DNA of 59,846 nt from Gemmatimonadota bacterium (GCA_009838845.1 VXRD01000149.1:1-59846); one strand, 5' to 3'. Counted from the stretch's first letter, positions 33,824-43,576 are shown. The notes: generated by a model not told the origin, from the letters alone. Translations and numbers: made by a program.

Positions 33824-34684
33824 TCAGGAAAACACCGGCGCCTGGAACACATCCTCGAATTCACCGCGTTCCTTCGCCCGCTGATACTCCCACTCGTAGG
33901 GCGATTCCCTGAGCCTGCTGGGCCCGTTCCTCACATCGTGCCCGATGTCGCTTTGCCTGGGGTAATGACTGTAGATCATGAGCCTCCGCGGACGACCGGA
34001 AATATTCGGCCTGGAGTTGTGGACCAGCACCGAATGGAAGAGCATGATGGAGCCGGGCGGCGCCAACAGGTCGATGCCCCCATCGAAATCGATCAAATCC
34101 GGTAGCACTTCCCATCCCCTTTTGTTGGGTGGTCGGCGATGTTCCAGGTGCTGTTTGTGACTCCCCGGCCAGACGTGAAGCGGTCCGGACGATTCGTCGT
34201 ACGGATCTATAGTCACGGCCGAAGAGATGATCTCTTGCGGGTAATCCTGCGCCAGATAATACGCCCAATCGTTGTGAACCGGAAACCGGTCTTCTCGATC
34301 GACCAATGGGATGCCCTCTATCGCTTCGGGCAGCGGCTCTTTGTAGTTCAGCTTCTCCTCCATGAGAATCGGCTCGTCACCCATGAGTTGACGCATGGGT
34401 CCGATGAGTCGTTCGTCGGCAGACACTCCGGCCAGGAACAGCGACAGGTCGTTAATGGGCTGGATCTTGCGCACCATCGGCCCGGTAGATGTCTGCAGAA
34501 TGTCGAGTCGCCCGCTTTTTCGCCCGTTGGCCAGGGAAGAGTTGATGATGAGCTCGAGTATCCGATCTGCTTCATGTTGCATGCGGGCGACTTCATCGGC
34601 GTTGAATGCCTGTGGGAGCACCAGGTAACCGTTCTCGCGGAAGTGCTCCAGGTCTTCGTCTGTGAGTTCCGTTTTCACTGCCAT
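33824..34684 (-). CDS. Phytanoyl-CoA dioxygenase (PhyH)-family protein
   Basis: The 286-residue protein has the Fe(II)/2-oxoglutarate site as H-x-D in FPVHNDWAYY and the distal His in VLVHNSRPN, followed by Arg in GRPRRLM, which binds 2-oxoglutarate. Family members hydroxylate varied small molecules. GGAGGA precedes the ATG. It lies between GH4 and the sulfatase genes; a role in sugar or natural-product oxidation is inferred from that. Confidence 0.85.
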   Translation of the reverse strand: MAVKTELTDEDLEHFRENGYLVLPQAFNADEVARMQHEADRILELIINSSLANGRKSGRLDILQTSTGPMVRKIQPINDLSLFLAGVSADERLIGPMRQLMGDEPILMEEKLNYKEPLPEAIEGIPLVDREDRFPVHNDWAYYLAQDYPQEIISSAVTIDPYDESSGPLHVWPGSHKQHLEHRRPPNKRGWEVLPDLIDFDGGIDLLAPPGSIMLFHSVLVHNSRPNISGRPRRLMIYSHYPRQSDIGHDVRNGPSRLRESPYEWEYQRAKERGEFEDVFQAPVFS

Positions 34685-34780
34685 TTCCTCCTCCTATTGA
34701 GGTGCTTGATGATGGCCATTTCAAGTTCCGGGGTGAATGATTTCTCAGGCTTCATTCTCGCTCTCTTTCCAAAGCATCTT

Positions 34781-36205
34781 CTATCTCTGCAAACATGACG
34801 GATCTACTTCTACAGAATTTGCTGTGTGTTTGTCCAGTTGATCAGACAATTGGTGGACAACATCTGCACATTCTGGATCTCGTGCTATATTTGTGAATTC
34901 TTCTGGATCAGCGTACACATCTGCGAGGAAAATGTCTTCATCTTCAGGTTTCGGTTTTTCGCCATTGAGCAACACATTTTTATCAAGGCGATACTGGCTC
35001 GTGCGTATGCAGCTTCGCCGTGGCCAACCGCGATTACCATACCAGTCGCCACGGCCACCGTTGGGTGCCATCTTGCTGAATGGCTGGCCATATCCGATTG
35101 TAGAGTAGATACAGTCGGGGGGTGGATCAGTGAAAAGATCGCGGCCTTTGAATTGCGAAGGTGTCTCGATGTTGGCAAAAGAAAAGAGTGTTCGTGCAAT
35201 GTCCAGACTATCGCAGATGTCATCCCGCACTTGCTCTGCAGGTATGGTGTCTGACCAGGAGATTAGAAGTGGTACGCGATGCACTGTGGGCGTGTAAGTC
35301 AGTTTTTCGAAGGCGCCTGTCTCGCCAAGTGGATTGCCGTGGTCCGCACCAAATACGATGAGCGTTTGTTCCTGTCGTCCAGTTTCCTCAAGAAACTCTA
35401 AGACCCGTCCGACTTGAGTGTCAATCCAGGCGACCTGTGCGTAGTAGTGAAGGCGTCCTGCACGGAGTTTTTCGGGATCCATTCTGGCCACACCAAAAAC
35501 TTCGGCAACGCGTTTTTCAAATGCAGAGAGGGTGTCAGGCAGCGGATCGGGCAGGCCGGGATCCCAATCGTCGAGAAGCTTTACGTATTGTGCTGGAGGT
35601 AATACCGGCGTGTGGGGCTGAAGAAGGGAAATGCGCACGAGATAAGGGGAGGTTGCCGTTTGGAGCCAGTGTAAAGCATTTTCAACGACTGAGTCGGGAG
35701 GATAGGGTTCACCGTCTGGGAAAATACCGCCGTTCATGCCGCCGTAGGGCGAGCGGATCATCTGCACAGCGTCTGCGCCAAGATGTTCCCAGATTTTCAT
35801 TTCACCACCTGTTCCGTCGTGGTATTGGAAGATTTCATGCTCTGGATTGGCACCTGGACGTATTTCGGGGGCAACATGGATCTTTCCAAAATTGGCAGTT
35901 GAATAGCCGTTCTGTGAAAATACGTTAGGGAAAGTTTGCAGGATACGGGGCAACCGGAAATTTGGCCATGCACCTTCGTTGTTGTACACGCCTGTGTCTT
36001 CGGGATAGAGACCAGTTAGCGTGCAATATCTGGAGGCAACACAAACAGGCGCATTGCAAAAGTTATTTGTGAATCGCACACCGCTGCACGCCAAACGGTC
36101 GAGATTTGGCGTGCGCAACTGCAATCTGGGATGCCCATAACAGTCCAGCGCATCGGTGCGCAGTTCGTCACAGTAAATCCAGATAATATCAGGTTTTTCA
36201 GGCAT
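34781..36205 (-). CDS. Sulfatase (type I, alkaline-phosphatase superfamily)
   Basis: The 474-residue protein opens with PDIIWIYCDELRTDALDCYG (metal-binding D). Its active-site motif is C-V-A-S-R followed by Y-C-T-L-T-G, near residue 54, where the Cys is to be turned into formylglycine. GADHGNPLGETG is the second metal site. Ala at the third place departs from C-x-P-S-R but fits the wider C-x-A/P-x-R pattern. There is no signal peptide. It follows the FAD_oxidored gene by 21 bp. It likely removes sulfate from a carbohydrate. Confidence 0.9.
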   Translation of the reverse strand: MPEKPDIIWIYCDELRTDALDCYGHPRLQLRTPNLDRLACSGVRFTNNFCNAPVCVASRYCTLTGLYPEDTGVYNNEGAWPNFRLPRILQTFPNVFSQNGYSTANFGKIHVAPEIRPGANPEHEIFQYHDGTGGEMKIWEHLGADAVQMIRSPYGGMNGGIFPDGEPYPPDSVVENALHWLQTATSPYLVRISLLQPHTPVLPPAQYVKLLDDWDPGLPDPLPDTLSAFEKRVAEVFGVARMDPEKLRAGRLHYYAQVAWIDTQVGRVLEFLEETGRQEQTLIVFGADHGNPLGETGAFEKLTYTPTVHRVPLLISWSDTIPAEQVRDDICDSLDIARTLFSFANIETPSQFKGRDLFTDPPPDCIYSTIGYGQPFSKMAPNGGRGDWYGNRGWPRRSCIRTSQYRLDKNVLLNGEKPKPEDEDIFLADVYADPEEFTNIARDPECADVVHQLSDQLDKHTANSVEVDPSCLQR

Positions 36206-36226
36206 AAAAAGTTCGGCCTTTGTTTT

Positions 36227-37504
36227 TTAGATGTCTTTTTTAGGGACAACTGCGCCGTGTAGCACGAGTAGATCGTGTAAATCAGAAAGCGGAACGTCGC
36301 GGGGTGTTGTTTCCAAACGCACAGATACTGCTGCTGCTGCACCCGCTGCCTGTCCCATAGCCATTGAGGATGCCTGTACTCGCAAAGCAGAATTTGCAAG
36401 TCGGTCACTGCTCACACTGCGTCCAGCGACAAGTAAATTATGACTGTTTTTAGGGATCAGTGCGCGTAGTGGAACTGTTGCAACTGTGCCTTCAGGCAGA
36501 GGTTGGGGCTTTACACCGTCTTTGTCATGGAGGTCAATCGGATAAAAAGAGTACGATACAGCGTCCTCAAAATGTCGCCCACTGGTATAATCATCGTGGG
36601 TTATCTGCACCTCTCCAACAATGCGATAGGTTTCGCGCACAGCGGTTTCTGCCTGCGCTTTTAAAACGCGGGCATTTTCGCATCCAGGCAGTGAACGTAC
36701 AAACCGCAAAATCCGCAACAAAGATTGTCGCCCTGCAATGTTGGTTTTTGTATGCCTGTCAGAGGTCGATGCATCAGCGCCAAATACATGCTGGGCATTT
36801 TCTCCGCCTTTTCCAAGGTAGCCGATGAACCGTGCGCGCGGATTGCTTACATCGCCGTGTTGTAATCGGCCATCTTTCATGGCTGCGATAAACTGTCTCT
36901 GTATGACATCTTCGTCCAGCGTATCAACATCATAACCACCCAGTTTAAAAATCAATGTGCCCGGTTGTGTTTCTTCTTCGCGCAAACGAGGAAAACCGAT
37001 CTGGCCCACAATATTTGCTCCGCCGGTGCAGTCAATTAACTGTTTGGTCAGGATGGTGCGCCGCAGGTTTTTTCCGACAGTCTCGATTTTCCAACCTCTG
37101 TCTGTTTCTAAAATTTGCGTCGGTATTTCATAAAAGTGCAATTGCACACCTGCTTGAGTACAGGCTTCTTCTGCAAGTGCCGCATATACAGGGCCATTGA
37201 TGCGTATTTGGTGCATCCAATGGCGCTCAGGAGAGAAGACGGAAAAATCCGGCAGTTGGCCACTGTCAAGTGCTACTGCTTTTATAACCAGTTCCCATCC
37301 AATGCCCGCGACAATCTGCTTTCCCCAGGCATGAAAAAGCCCGGGGAAGGAAACGCCGCCTGTTGTGGTGACACCGCCGAGTTGACTGCCAGATTCAACC
37401 AGAGCCGTGCGAAGTCCCGCGCGCCCCCCTTGTATGGCAGCAATCGTGCCCGCTGTGCCTCCGCCAACTACGAGCACATCTACATCGTCTTTCATATGCT
37501 CCAT
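36227..37504 (-). CDS. FAD-dependent oxidoreductase (FAD_oxidored type)
   Basis: The 425-residue protein has the dinucleotide fold VDVLVVGGGTAGTIAAIQ at the N-terminus, SGSQLGGVTTTGG (the FAD_oxidored hallmark), and a closing SNSALRVQASSMAMGQAAG in the FAD-binding region. It oxidises a yet unknown substrate. The start may be at 37504 or at the Met three codons later. It is the first of the FAD-sulfatase-PhyH-GH4 run, with 21, 96 and 45 bp gaps. Related enzymes at 39754 and 51333 are larger. Confidence 0.85.
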   Translation of the reverse strand: MEHMKDDVDVLVVGGGTAGTIAAIQGGRAGLRTALVESGSQLGGVTTTGGVSFPGLFHAWGKQIVAGIGWELVIKAVALDSGQLPDFSVFSPERHWMHQIRINGPVYAALAEEACTQAGVQLHFYEIPTQILETDRGWKIETVGKNLRRTILTKQLIDCTGGANIVGQIGFPRLREEETQPGTLIFKLGGYDVDTLDEDVIQRQFIAAMKDGRLQHGDVSNPRARFIGYLGKGGENAQHVFGADASTSDRHTKTNIAGRQSLLRILRFVRSLPGCENARVLKAQAETAVRETYRIVGEVQITHDDYTSGRHFEDAVSYSFYPIDLHDKDGVKPQPLPEGTVATVPLRALIPKNSHNLLVAGRSVSSDRLANSALRVQASSMAMGQAAGAAAAVSVRLETTPRDVPLSDLHDLLVLHGAVVPKKDI

Positions 37505-37532
37505 ATTTTCTTACCCCAAACTATATATAGAC

Positions 37533-37991
37533 TCACTCCTTGGAGTCACTTTTGTGGGCGGCCTCAAACAGGGCATTACACTCGAACTCGAGAATACCGC
37601 CGATTACTTTGGTTTGCCGAAATGGAGTACGGCGAGCCACCTCTTTGGCGCGGATATCGATTTGCCGCCAACCGAGGCTTTGCAGATAAGGGATCGAAGT
37701 CCCATAGTAAACAGTAGAAATTCCGGCCCACTCGATGGCACTTTGACACATGGGGCACGGCTCAGCTGTCGTGTACAAATCGAGTTCTGTCCAGTCGATC
37801 TGTGAATGGGCTGCCGCACAACGATTGATCGCGTCAATCTCGCCGTGGAGTGTCGGATCTTCCGAAGAACGGTTAACCCCTTTTGCGATGATCTCGCCTG
37901 TTGTCTGTCGAACGATCACCGCGCCGAACGGAGACCTGGGTGCCTTCTGCGCCATTGCAATGGCCTGTCGCATATAATCGTTGTGGCTCAT
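37533..37991 (-). CDS. Nucleoside/guanine deaminase, CDA superfamily
   Basis: The 152-residue enzyme has the zinc motifs H-G-E in PTLHGEIDAI and P-C-P-M-C in EPCPMCQSAIEWAG, and FGAVIVRQ at the start, as in guanine deaminases and tRNA-adenosine deaminase relatives. It turns an amino group on a base to keto with zinc-bound water. The start at 37991 gives the usual length; a frame reaching 38081 has no family match there. It is 28 bp upstream of the FAD_oxidored gene. Confidence 0.85.
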   Translation of the reverse strand: MSHNDYMRQAIAMAQKAPRSPFGAVIVRQTTGEIIAKGVNRSSEDPTLHGEIDAINRCAAAHSQIDWTELDLYTTAEPCPMCQSAIEWAGISTVYYGTSIPYLQSLGWRQIDIRAKEVARRTPFRQTKVIGGILEFECNALFEAAHKSDSKE

Positions 37992-38098
37992 GCCCTGTCG
38001 GATCCATTTTTGATGTGAGTTTGTATATAAAAAACCAACCTTTAGTTCGGAAAATATGTGGGATGCTTGATGGATTGGCAATCTCTTTATGTTATCGC

Positions 38099-39694
38099 CT
38101 ATGCAATGTCTTCTGGGGCAATGAATACGCCTACGATGTGGCTTTTGTTGGGTTCGTCGCCATAATTGGTGTAATCGACCAGGATGATGCGGCCATCGGG
38201 TAAGGTGAGCCAGGATGAGTATCCGTGATCAGGGCGGGGTTCTTGATCAGGATGGTTGGCATGGATTTGAACGAAGCGGTCGCGCTGATATTGATCGGGG
38301 TATTCACCGGAGGAGGCAGACCAGTTCCACGACCAGTCATCGAAGGTTCGATTTTGCGATGAAAAGCTGACGGATGTCCAGGTGCTACTGCCTGTGTCAC
38401 TCCATTGGCCAAACATGGTACGCATATCGGGGCGGGATGAGGTATGGTCTGAGATGTGTGTTTCTCCGCGGAAGACGTTTCGGTAAATCATATCTTCACC
38501 ATCAACCTGTATGCGCAAGAGGCCGCCCTTGTGGCGATAAGCGACTTTTCGTGGTTGTGAGAAGTCGATTTTTTTATGCAAATCGGTGCGTTCGAGCCTA
38601 CCGAGAGAAATGAAGTCAGAGCCGATGTAGAGGATATCGCCAATGCTGCCACAAGACATAAAGGCAATGGGTTCTCCCGGTGGGCCTTCGACTTGCACTT
38701 CAGCTTCGAAGTTGACGGTACTGAAGCGATCCTGTGGCGGGAGGAGGCTGTAACGGCATTCGTGCTCGGGTTTGTGATGAATGGTGAGACCATTTTCATT
38801 AAGTGTTGCACTGTATTTTCTGCGGGGACCACCGATGGCATATGTCCCCGCTTCTTTTTTGAGGTCGCCAATCCAGGCATAACAGCCAAGACCGCCGTTG
38901 ACGTGGCGACCTGTGACCATGCAGCGGCCATCTTCGAGTTGTCTGACATACGGACGATGGAGGGCAAAAGGACACATCTGAGGGGCACTCCAGGTGCGTC
39001 CATTGTCCTGAGAGAAAGCTACAAAACTGGGCACACCTCCAGAGCGGTTTTCGCGCATGACACAGGCGATTTCTTTGCCGCCGTCGAGGATGACAATTGC
39101 GCCTTCGCAAAATCGGTTATAACCATCGTGGGCAACAGTGACCTCATTGCCCCAGGTTTTGCCACCGTCAGATGAAAAGGTTGCGATTTCAGCAAATTCT
39201 TGAGCTTCGCGAAACATGATATGGCTACCGACGGCAAGACGTCCGTCGGGCAGTTCCATGATGCGATCGGGTTCAAAGCCTCTGATGTTGGGTTTGTAAG
39301 GCCCGTCCCAGGATTTGCCCTCATCTGTGCTCCACCAGAGCCAGTTGCCGGAGGGCTGGTCTTCGTGAAAATGGCTGAAGTCGTCGTGGTCGCAGATGAC
39401 AACAATGCGATCATCACTTAAGAGGCTTATGCGCGGTGTTACGAGACGCTCATCGCCTTTGCTGCGATCAGCAGTTGCGACTTCGCTCAGTTTGTCCCAG
39501 GTTTGACCATCGTTTTCGCTGTAGAGGATGGTGAGGATTTGGGTGGTTTCACCCCAGTGGGCTTCGGTATCGGAATAAACGAGCAGAAGGCGACCGGATT
39601 TGAGGCGAATGATGTCGGGATTTTTGGTAAAGCGGCCGGGACTGCGCCAGGCGTCAAAGACTTTGTCGTTGATAGAGCGTGGATGGATATACAT
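38099..39694 (-). CDS. Sialidase-like protein with an inserted sandwich-type domain
   Basis: The 531-residue protein has Asp-boxes SENDGQTW, STDEGKSW, SSDGGKTW and SQDNGRTW in the first 270 residues. After them comes a non-BNR strand-rich segment (about residues 280-470, FEAEVQVEGPPGEPIAFMSC onward), and finally a single propeller-like strand SSWLTLPDGRIILVDY. So an extra domain seems inserted before the last blade, a jelly-roll/LamG-like look. No signal peptide. It may release a terminal sugar in the same pathway as the downstream catabolic genes. Confidence 0.75.
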   Translation of the reverse strand: MYIHPRSINDKVFDAWRSPGRFTKNPDIIRLKSGRLLLVYSDTEAHWGETTQILTILYSENDGQTWDKLSEVATADRSKGDERLVTPRISLLSDDRIVVICDHDDFSHFHEDQPSGNWLWWSTDEGKSWDGPYKPNIRGFEPDRIMELPDGRLAVGSHIMFREAQEFAEIATFSSDGGKTWGNEVTVAHDGYNRFCEGAIVILDGGKEIACVMRENRSGGVPSFVAFSQDNGRTWSAPQMCPFALHRPYVRQLEDGRCMVTGRHVNGGLGCYAWIGDLKKEAGTYAIGGPRRKYSATLNENGLTIHHKPEHECRYSLLPPQDRFSTVNFEAEVQVEGPPGEPIAFMSCGSIGDILYIGSDFISLGRLERTDLHKKIDFSQPRKVAYRHKGGLLRIQVDGEDMIYRNVFRGETHISDHTSSRPDMRTMFGQWSDTGSSTWTSVSFSSQNRTFDDWSWNWSASSGEYPDQYQRDRFVQIHANHPDQEPRPDHGYSSWLTLPDGRIILVDYTNYGDEPNKSHIVGVFIAPEDIA

Positions 39695-39753
39695 CGAATT
39701 CCTTTCTAAAATCTGCCGATACGTGTTGATCCTGGATGGAAAACTCCAGGCCT

Positions 39754-41553
39754 CTATTGTTGTTGAAAATAGGAATCGTAAAGGATTTGGCAGGCTTCAC
39801 CTCGGGTTAAATGTGCGAGTGTGTTGGTGTCGAGTTTTTCTCCACACAACTGGACAAAACCATCGATCCAACGATGCGCTGTGTGCTGGTCAAGTTTATC
39901 CTGCGGTCTGGCATCGTATGTATCGAAGAATCCCTTTGTACCTGCCCATTGTATAGCGGCGTTGTGTGCATAGTCGTCGTTAAGGTCAATATCATTGAGA
40001 AATGTGAGCATGGAATTTTGTTCGGCCAGGGTTTGTTGAAGCTGATCAATATCAATGTCGGCCGGTGTCTGTTTGTTTTTGATGGCCTGGACGGCCGCAT
40101 AACCAGCAGACTCGGCAATTTGCATCCAGGTGGGCTCCAGACGAATCGCGCTTTGTCCGAGGTGGCTGGAAGAAAGGCAGACTGGGACGAGGAAATTGTC
40201 TAATTCATTGGTGAGCAGGCTTCGATAAGGGATCTGGCCAGGGACGGTTTGCTTGTGGAGCATGACTTTGCCTTCATCGCGACTGTCTTTGACGCGTTCG
40301 GGATGGCAGGCGTGAACGTCCGTGTACCATTCACAAATAGCAATAGTATCTGAGTGAATGGGCGCTCTGTCTATGCCTTCGGCCAGGCGAACATCGTGCT
40401 CGGTGAGCATATAACGCCCTTCGAGACGACGGGCTTCGCGCACATAGATCTCCCAGGGCATGTGATTGTTGTCGGGAAATTCGTCTTTGGCCAGCCCCCA
40501 CTGAGCAAAGGCTTCGCGCATGTTTTCGGGCGCATCGGGATCGTTTTGAAAGAAATACAAAATGCCAATAACGATGTTCCAGAAGTCTTTCAAGATGCGC
40601 TGACGGGTTGGCCAGTCGCCGTGGACATAGTCGGTCGCACCTTCAATAAGTTGTGGTCGGTTCCAGTCGCTTTTGTTGTTGGGAAATTGTCCGCCATCTT
40701 GCCCGCGATCAGGTCTGTTGACTTCAAGGGATTGGAGTAAGGTTTTGATGCGTGCGGGATCGTAGTCTTCTGGTGGCTCTGGTTTGACCTGATTGTTGGG
40801 ATCGCTGCTGAGGGCTGTGCGAAAGTTCATGGCTTGCACAACACCATCGCCTTCGCCCGTGCTATCGGGCATGATGGTTTCCATCGCACCACCAAATTGC
40901 CTCAGGTTTAGCGATGCAACAATGTCGGCCATGTGTTGTTCTGACTCGGGAAGCTCCTTTGCAAATCGCATAAAGATGCGACCAGCGTGAGGTTCGTTAA
41001 ATTCGTCTTTGGATTCACGCCCGACTCTGAAAGCGACATTGGCTAAGGGTAGAAGATCGCCTTCGTAAGAAGTATCGACAAAGATATCTCCGGTAGCTCG
41101 GAAGCTTGCCTCGCGATTCATTTCTGTGAATGTGATGGCTGTAATTAAGCGGTCAGCTTGTTCGATATCGGTAGGGTAATGGCTTTTGATCAGGGTAATG
41201 TTTGATTCTGCCTGTATCATTTCTTCCGACAATTGTTCGAAGACACGCGCTTCGTATTTGCCATTAGAGTGGCCCGTTTCGCCGGGCAGGCAGGCTGCGT
41301 ATTGCGGTGAATCTTTTCCATAGGTATTGCGGTAATGATCGAAGATCGCCTGACGCATCTCATTGTAGATGGGCGATCGCCAGCCTTCGTAAAGTGTATC
41401 CCAGAGTCCCATCCCATTGGCTGGCAGTCCACCGATGTGGGGTGTATGATTGACGATCAAGACGGTCAATCCTTCACGCGCAGCTCGAACTGCACAGGCA
41501 AGGCCTGCGGGATTGCCGCCGTAGATGACGAGGTTGTAGTGAGTACCTTCCAT
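39754..41553 (-). CDS. FAD-dependent oxidoreductase (FAD_oxidored) with C-terminal SLH-like segment
   Basis: The 599-residue protein starts HYNLVIYGGNPAGLACAV, with HIGGLPANGMG and DIFVDTSYEGDLLPLA as in FAD_oxidored proteins. The last about 90 residues (HNAAIQWAGTKGFFDTY, then ahead LTRGEACQILY) look like an SLH-type or dockerin-like module. The start at 41553 is only a base from the end of the duplicated kinase cassette. Its upstream region is thus cassette DNA, and its original promoter may be lost. It reads through from the kinase gene. Confidence 0.8.
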   Translation of the reverse strand: MEGTHYNLVIYGGNPAGLACAVRAAREGLTVLIVNHTPHIGGLPANGMGLWDTLYEGWRSPIYNEMRQAIFDHYRNTYGKDSPQYAACLPGETGHSNGKYEARVFEQLSEEMIQAESNITLIKSHYPTDIEQADRLITAITFTEMNREASFRATGDIFVDTSYEGDLLPLANVAFRVGRESKDEFNEPHAGRIFMRFAKELPESEQHMADIVASLNLRQFGGAMETIMPDSTGEGDGVVQAMNFRTALSSDPNNQVKPEPPEDYDPARIKTLLQSLEVNRPDRGQDGGQFPNNKSDWNRPQLIEGATDYVHGDWPTRQRILKDFWNIVIGILYFFQNDPDAPENMREAFAQWGLAKDEFPDNNHMPWEIYVREARRLEGRYMLTEHDVRLAEGIDRAPIHSDTIAICEWYTDVHACHPERVKDSRDEGKVMLHKQTVPGQIPYRSLLTNELDNFLVPVCLSSSHLGQSAIRLEPTWMQIAESAGYAAVQAIKNKQTPADIDIDQLQQTLAEQNSMLTFLNDIDLNDDYAHNAAIQWAGTKGFFDTYDARPQDKLDQHTAHRWIDGFVQLCGEKLDTNTLAHLTRGEACQILYDSYFQQQ

Positions 41554-42522
41554 GTGTTGGTCGTCTCTATAGCAGTGATCTGATCTCATCCACCGCTAAC
41601 GGTAGTCTCCGAATCTGCCCTTCGAAGTCAAAGCGTGAGAGCACGGCGTCTCTCACCGTTCCTGGTTTCTCAATATAGTGCGATAGCTGATCAGCATAGT
41701 AGGCCGCCCATACAACTCCAAATGTTTCCCGGTCTCCGACTGAGAGTGGTCGCTCAGAAAGATAGCCTCGTAGGAAATCCAGCATCTCTTTCTTCAATAG
41801 AGATCGTCCCCCAGTCAGATCATTCATTAGCCATCTGTGTTGGACCATTACAAGATCTACAGTAGCTGGCGCAAAAGAGTTGCAGAGATCGGTGAAACCG
41901 ACTTTCTCGCCATCCGCGTGGACGTTGGGACCCCAGACATCCCCATGCGTTGTCATCCACCGTACGGATGTCCGTGTTAGGTGCTTGTAGGTGGTTTGCA
42001 ACTCGGTCTGAAGGGTCTTGATGGCGCCGCAGAGATCGCCAGGAAGAGAACGGGAAAGCGCTCGCCGAAGTCTGACCTCCACAAAGCCAGTGAGATCTTT
42101 CTTCTGCATCCTGGATTTTTCGAACTTCTCCGATGCCAGATGAATCTTGGCAAGTCCACGTCCCACCGCACCCAATTGGTGGAGGTGACGAGAGTTGCAA
42201 GGTTCCCCACCGAGATCAGTTTCCACGGAGAGCACAACAGCATCTCCGATCATGATACACAAATCTCCGGAGAGAGTGGGGACAATCTGGGGGACAGGGG
42301 CATCATTTGTTGATAGATGGTTGAGGAACTCGACAACTTCCTCCGGACAGAACTGACCCCGTGCCCAGTTCAATCGTGCAAAGAATGTCGCCCCATTCTT
42401 TTTGAATGAGAAAAGGCGCCCCGTGCCTGGTACCGGTATGAGAGAACCATCGAACTGCCAGGCTGACCGAAAGGCCTCCTGAATTTTCTCCTTTGGTGGA
42501 ATCTGATCCACTAACTGCTCCT
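41554..42522. repeat. Kinase cassette duplication, copy A (969 bp)
   Basis: It is near-identical to 53102-54070 (copy B), and the encoded proteins differ at only a few percent of residues. Boundaries are sharp: GTGTTGGTCGTCTCTATAG on the left and AACTGCTCCT on the right, beyond which the DNA differs. The right end has GTTAGTG overlapping the kinase start codon. An 18-bp segment (TGAAAGGATCGACCTACA) is also shared farther out (43529 and 54137). Confidence 0.9.
41567..42511 (-). CDS. APH-family phosphotransferase, copy A
   Basis: The 314-residue protein has the Brenner loop MTTHGDVWGPNV (Asp and Asn intact) and the metal Asp in GFTDLCNSF; the N-lobe starts FDGSLIPVPGTGRLFSFKKNG. It belongs to the APH/choline-kinase fold with an unknown substrate. 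Translation starts at a GTG in GTTAGTGGATCAG, so the core-like GTTAGTG carries the start codon. It is about 95% identical to the protein at 53115. It ends 14 bp before the FAD_oxidored gene. Confidence 0.8.
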   Translation of the reverse strand: MDQIPPKEKIQEAFRSAWQFDGSLIPVPGTGRLFSFKKNGATFFARLNWARGQFCPEEVVEFLNHLSTNDAPVPQIVPTLSGDLCIMIGDAVVLSVETDLGGEPCNSRHLHQLGAVGRGLAKIHLASEKFEKSRMQKKDLTGFVEVRLRRALSRSLPGDLCGAIKTLQTELQTTYKHLTRTSVRWMTTHGDVWGPNVHADGEKVGFTDLCNSFAPATVDLVMVQHRWLMNDLTGGRSLLKKEMLDFLRGYLSERPLSVGDRETFGVVWAAYYADQLSHYIEKPGTVRDAVLSRFDFEGQIRRLPLAVDEIRSLL

Positions 42523-42538
42523 CCGATAAAGAGTTCCA

Positions 42539-43525
42539 TCACGGCTTCCAGGCGAATCGACCATATCGAGGCGTTTTTGGAGGCACGATCGGTAACTCCT
42601 TCCACCCGGACCTGGTTTCAACCATGATTTTCGGGCCGCCCTTTTTAGGATCTGGAAAAGCCCGAGTCACAAATCCATCGGGAGACCATGTGGGATCATC
42701 ACCACGCCCTGCTTTTCGCTTATTATTTCCATCACTATCGACAACCCATACATTCCAGGTTTCACCGATCAGCTTGTCTCTTTCGCGATCTTGTCTCCCT
42801 GTGAATTTGCTCATATGGATCATCTCCACACCTTCCCAATGGGCGATCCACTTGCCATCCGGTGACCAGGCAGGGACTTTTTGTTCGATGGGAAGCTTGA
42901 GGGTCCCGTCATGTTCAGCAGACGTTGGTGAAATTGGTTTGGCATCACTGCCATCGAGATTGCTCAACCAAACCCTATAGTTGCCGCTTCGATTTGAAAC
43001 AAAGGCCACCTTTGTTCCTTTCGGCGAGACAACGGCCATCGAATTGCTGAACTTAATTTGTTGAGGATCGCTGAACAATCGCCTTGATTCTCTGGTCTCA
43101 GTGTTCATGATGTGCAACTGGCTGTTTTCAGCGGGATCTTTTCCTGGTTTGAATATCATCCATACGATGTGTTTAGAATCAGGAAACCAGGAAGGTATCA
43201 AATTTCTCCCCGATTCTGTGAGTACTTTCTGGTTTCTGCCATCAAAGTTGGAGATCCAAAGAGCCATTCCTTTTTCGCTCTGTTGCACAAATACAATTTT
43301 ACTGCCGTCAGGAGACACGGCAGGCATCATACATTCATGATTGGAATTTGTAATTTTGCGCCTGGATGAACCGTCCTCCTTGATGTGATAGAGTTGTAGT
43401 ATGTTATTTTCATCAGGGCAACTGACAATAATCTCACGCATTTGAGACTCTCCAGCAAACAAGCCATCTGACACGCAAGCAATCGTAAAAATAGCCGGGA
43501 TCAATATTAAGAATGATTTCATCAT
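42539..43525 (-). CDS. TolB-like beta-propeller (PD40) secreted protein
   Basis: The 328-residue protein has a signal peptide (FLILIPAIFTIACVS, possibly a lipoprotein with Cys) and PD40 repeats: AVSPDGSKIVFVQ, SWFPDSKHIVWM, VVSPKGTKVAFVSN, AWSPDGKWIAHW, TWSPDGFVTRAF. It probably folds as a six-bladed propeller in the periplasm. Related proteins bind peptides or glycans. It stands between the two kinase cassettes and has no close partner here. Confidence 0.8.
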   Translation of the reverse strand: MMKSFLILIPAIFTIACVSDGLFAGESQMREIIVSCPDENNILQLYHIKEDGSSRRKITNSNHECMMPAVSPDGSKIVFVQQSEKGMALWISNFDGRNQKVLTESGRNLIPSWFPDSKHIVWMIFKPGKDPAENSQLHIMNTETRESRRLFSDPQQIKFSNSMAVVSPKGTKVAFVSNRSGNYRVWLSNLDGSDAKPISPTSAEHDGTLKLPIEQKVPAWSPDGKWIAHWEGVEMIHMSKFTGRQDRERDKLIGETWNVWVVDSDGNNKRKAGRGDDPTWSPDGFVTRAFPDPKKGGPKIMVETRSGWKELPIVPPKTPRYGRFAWKP

Positions 43526-43576
43526 ACGTGAAAGGATCGACCTACAGGTTGAAAATCAGAGATTTCTTCACATTCT

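Noticed and set aside
39731-39750. CCTGGA/TCCAGG hairpin between the sialidase and FAD_oxidored genes
   Set aside because: The stem is short and no T-run follows on either strand, so I do not call it a terminator.
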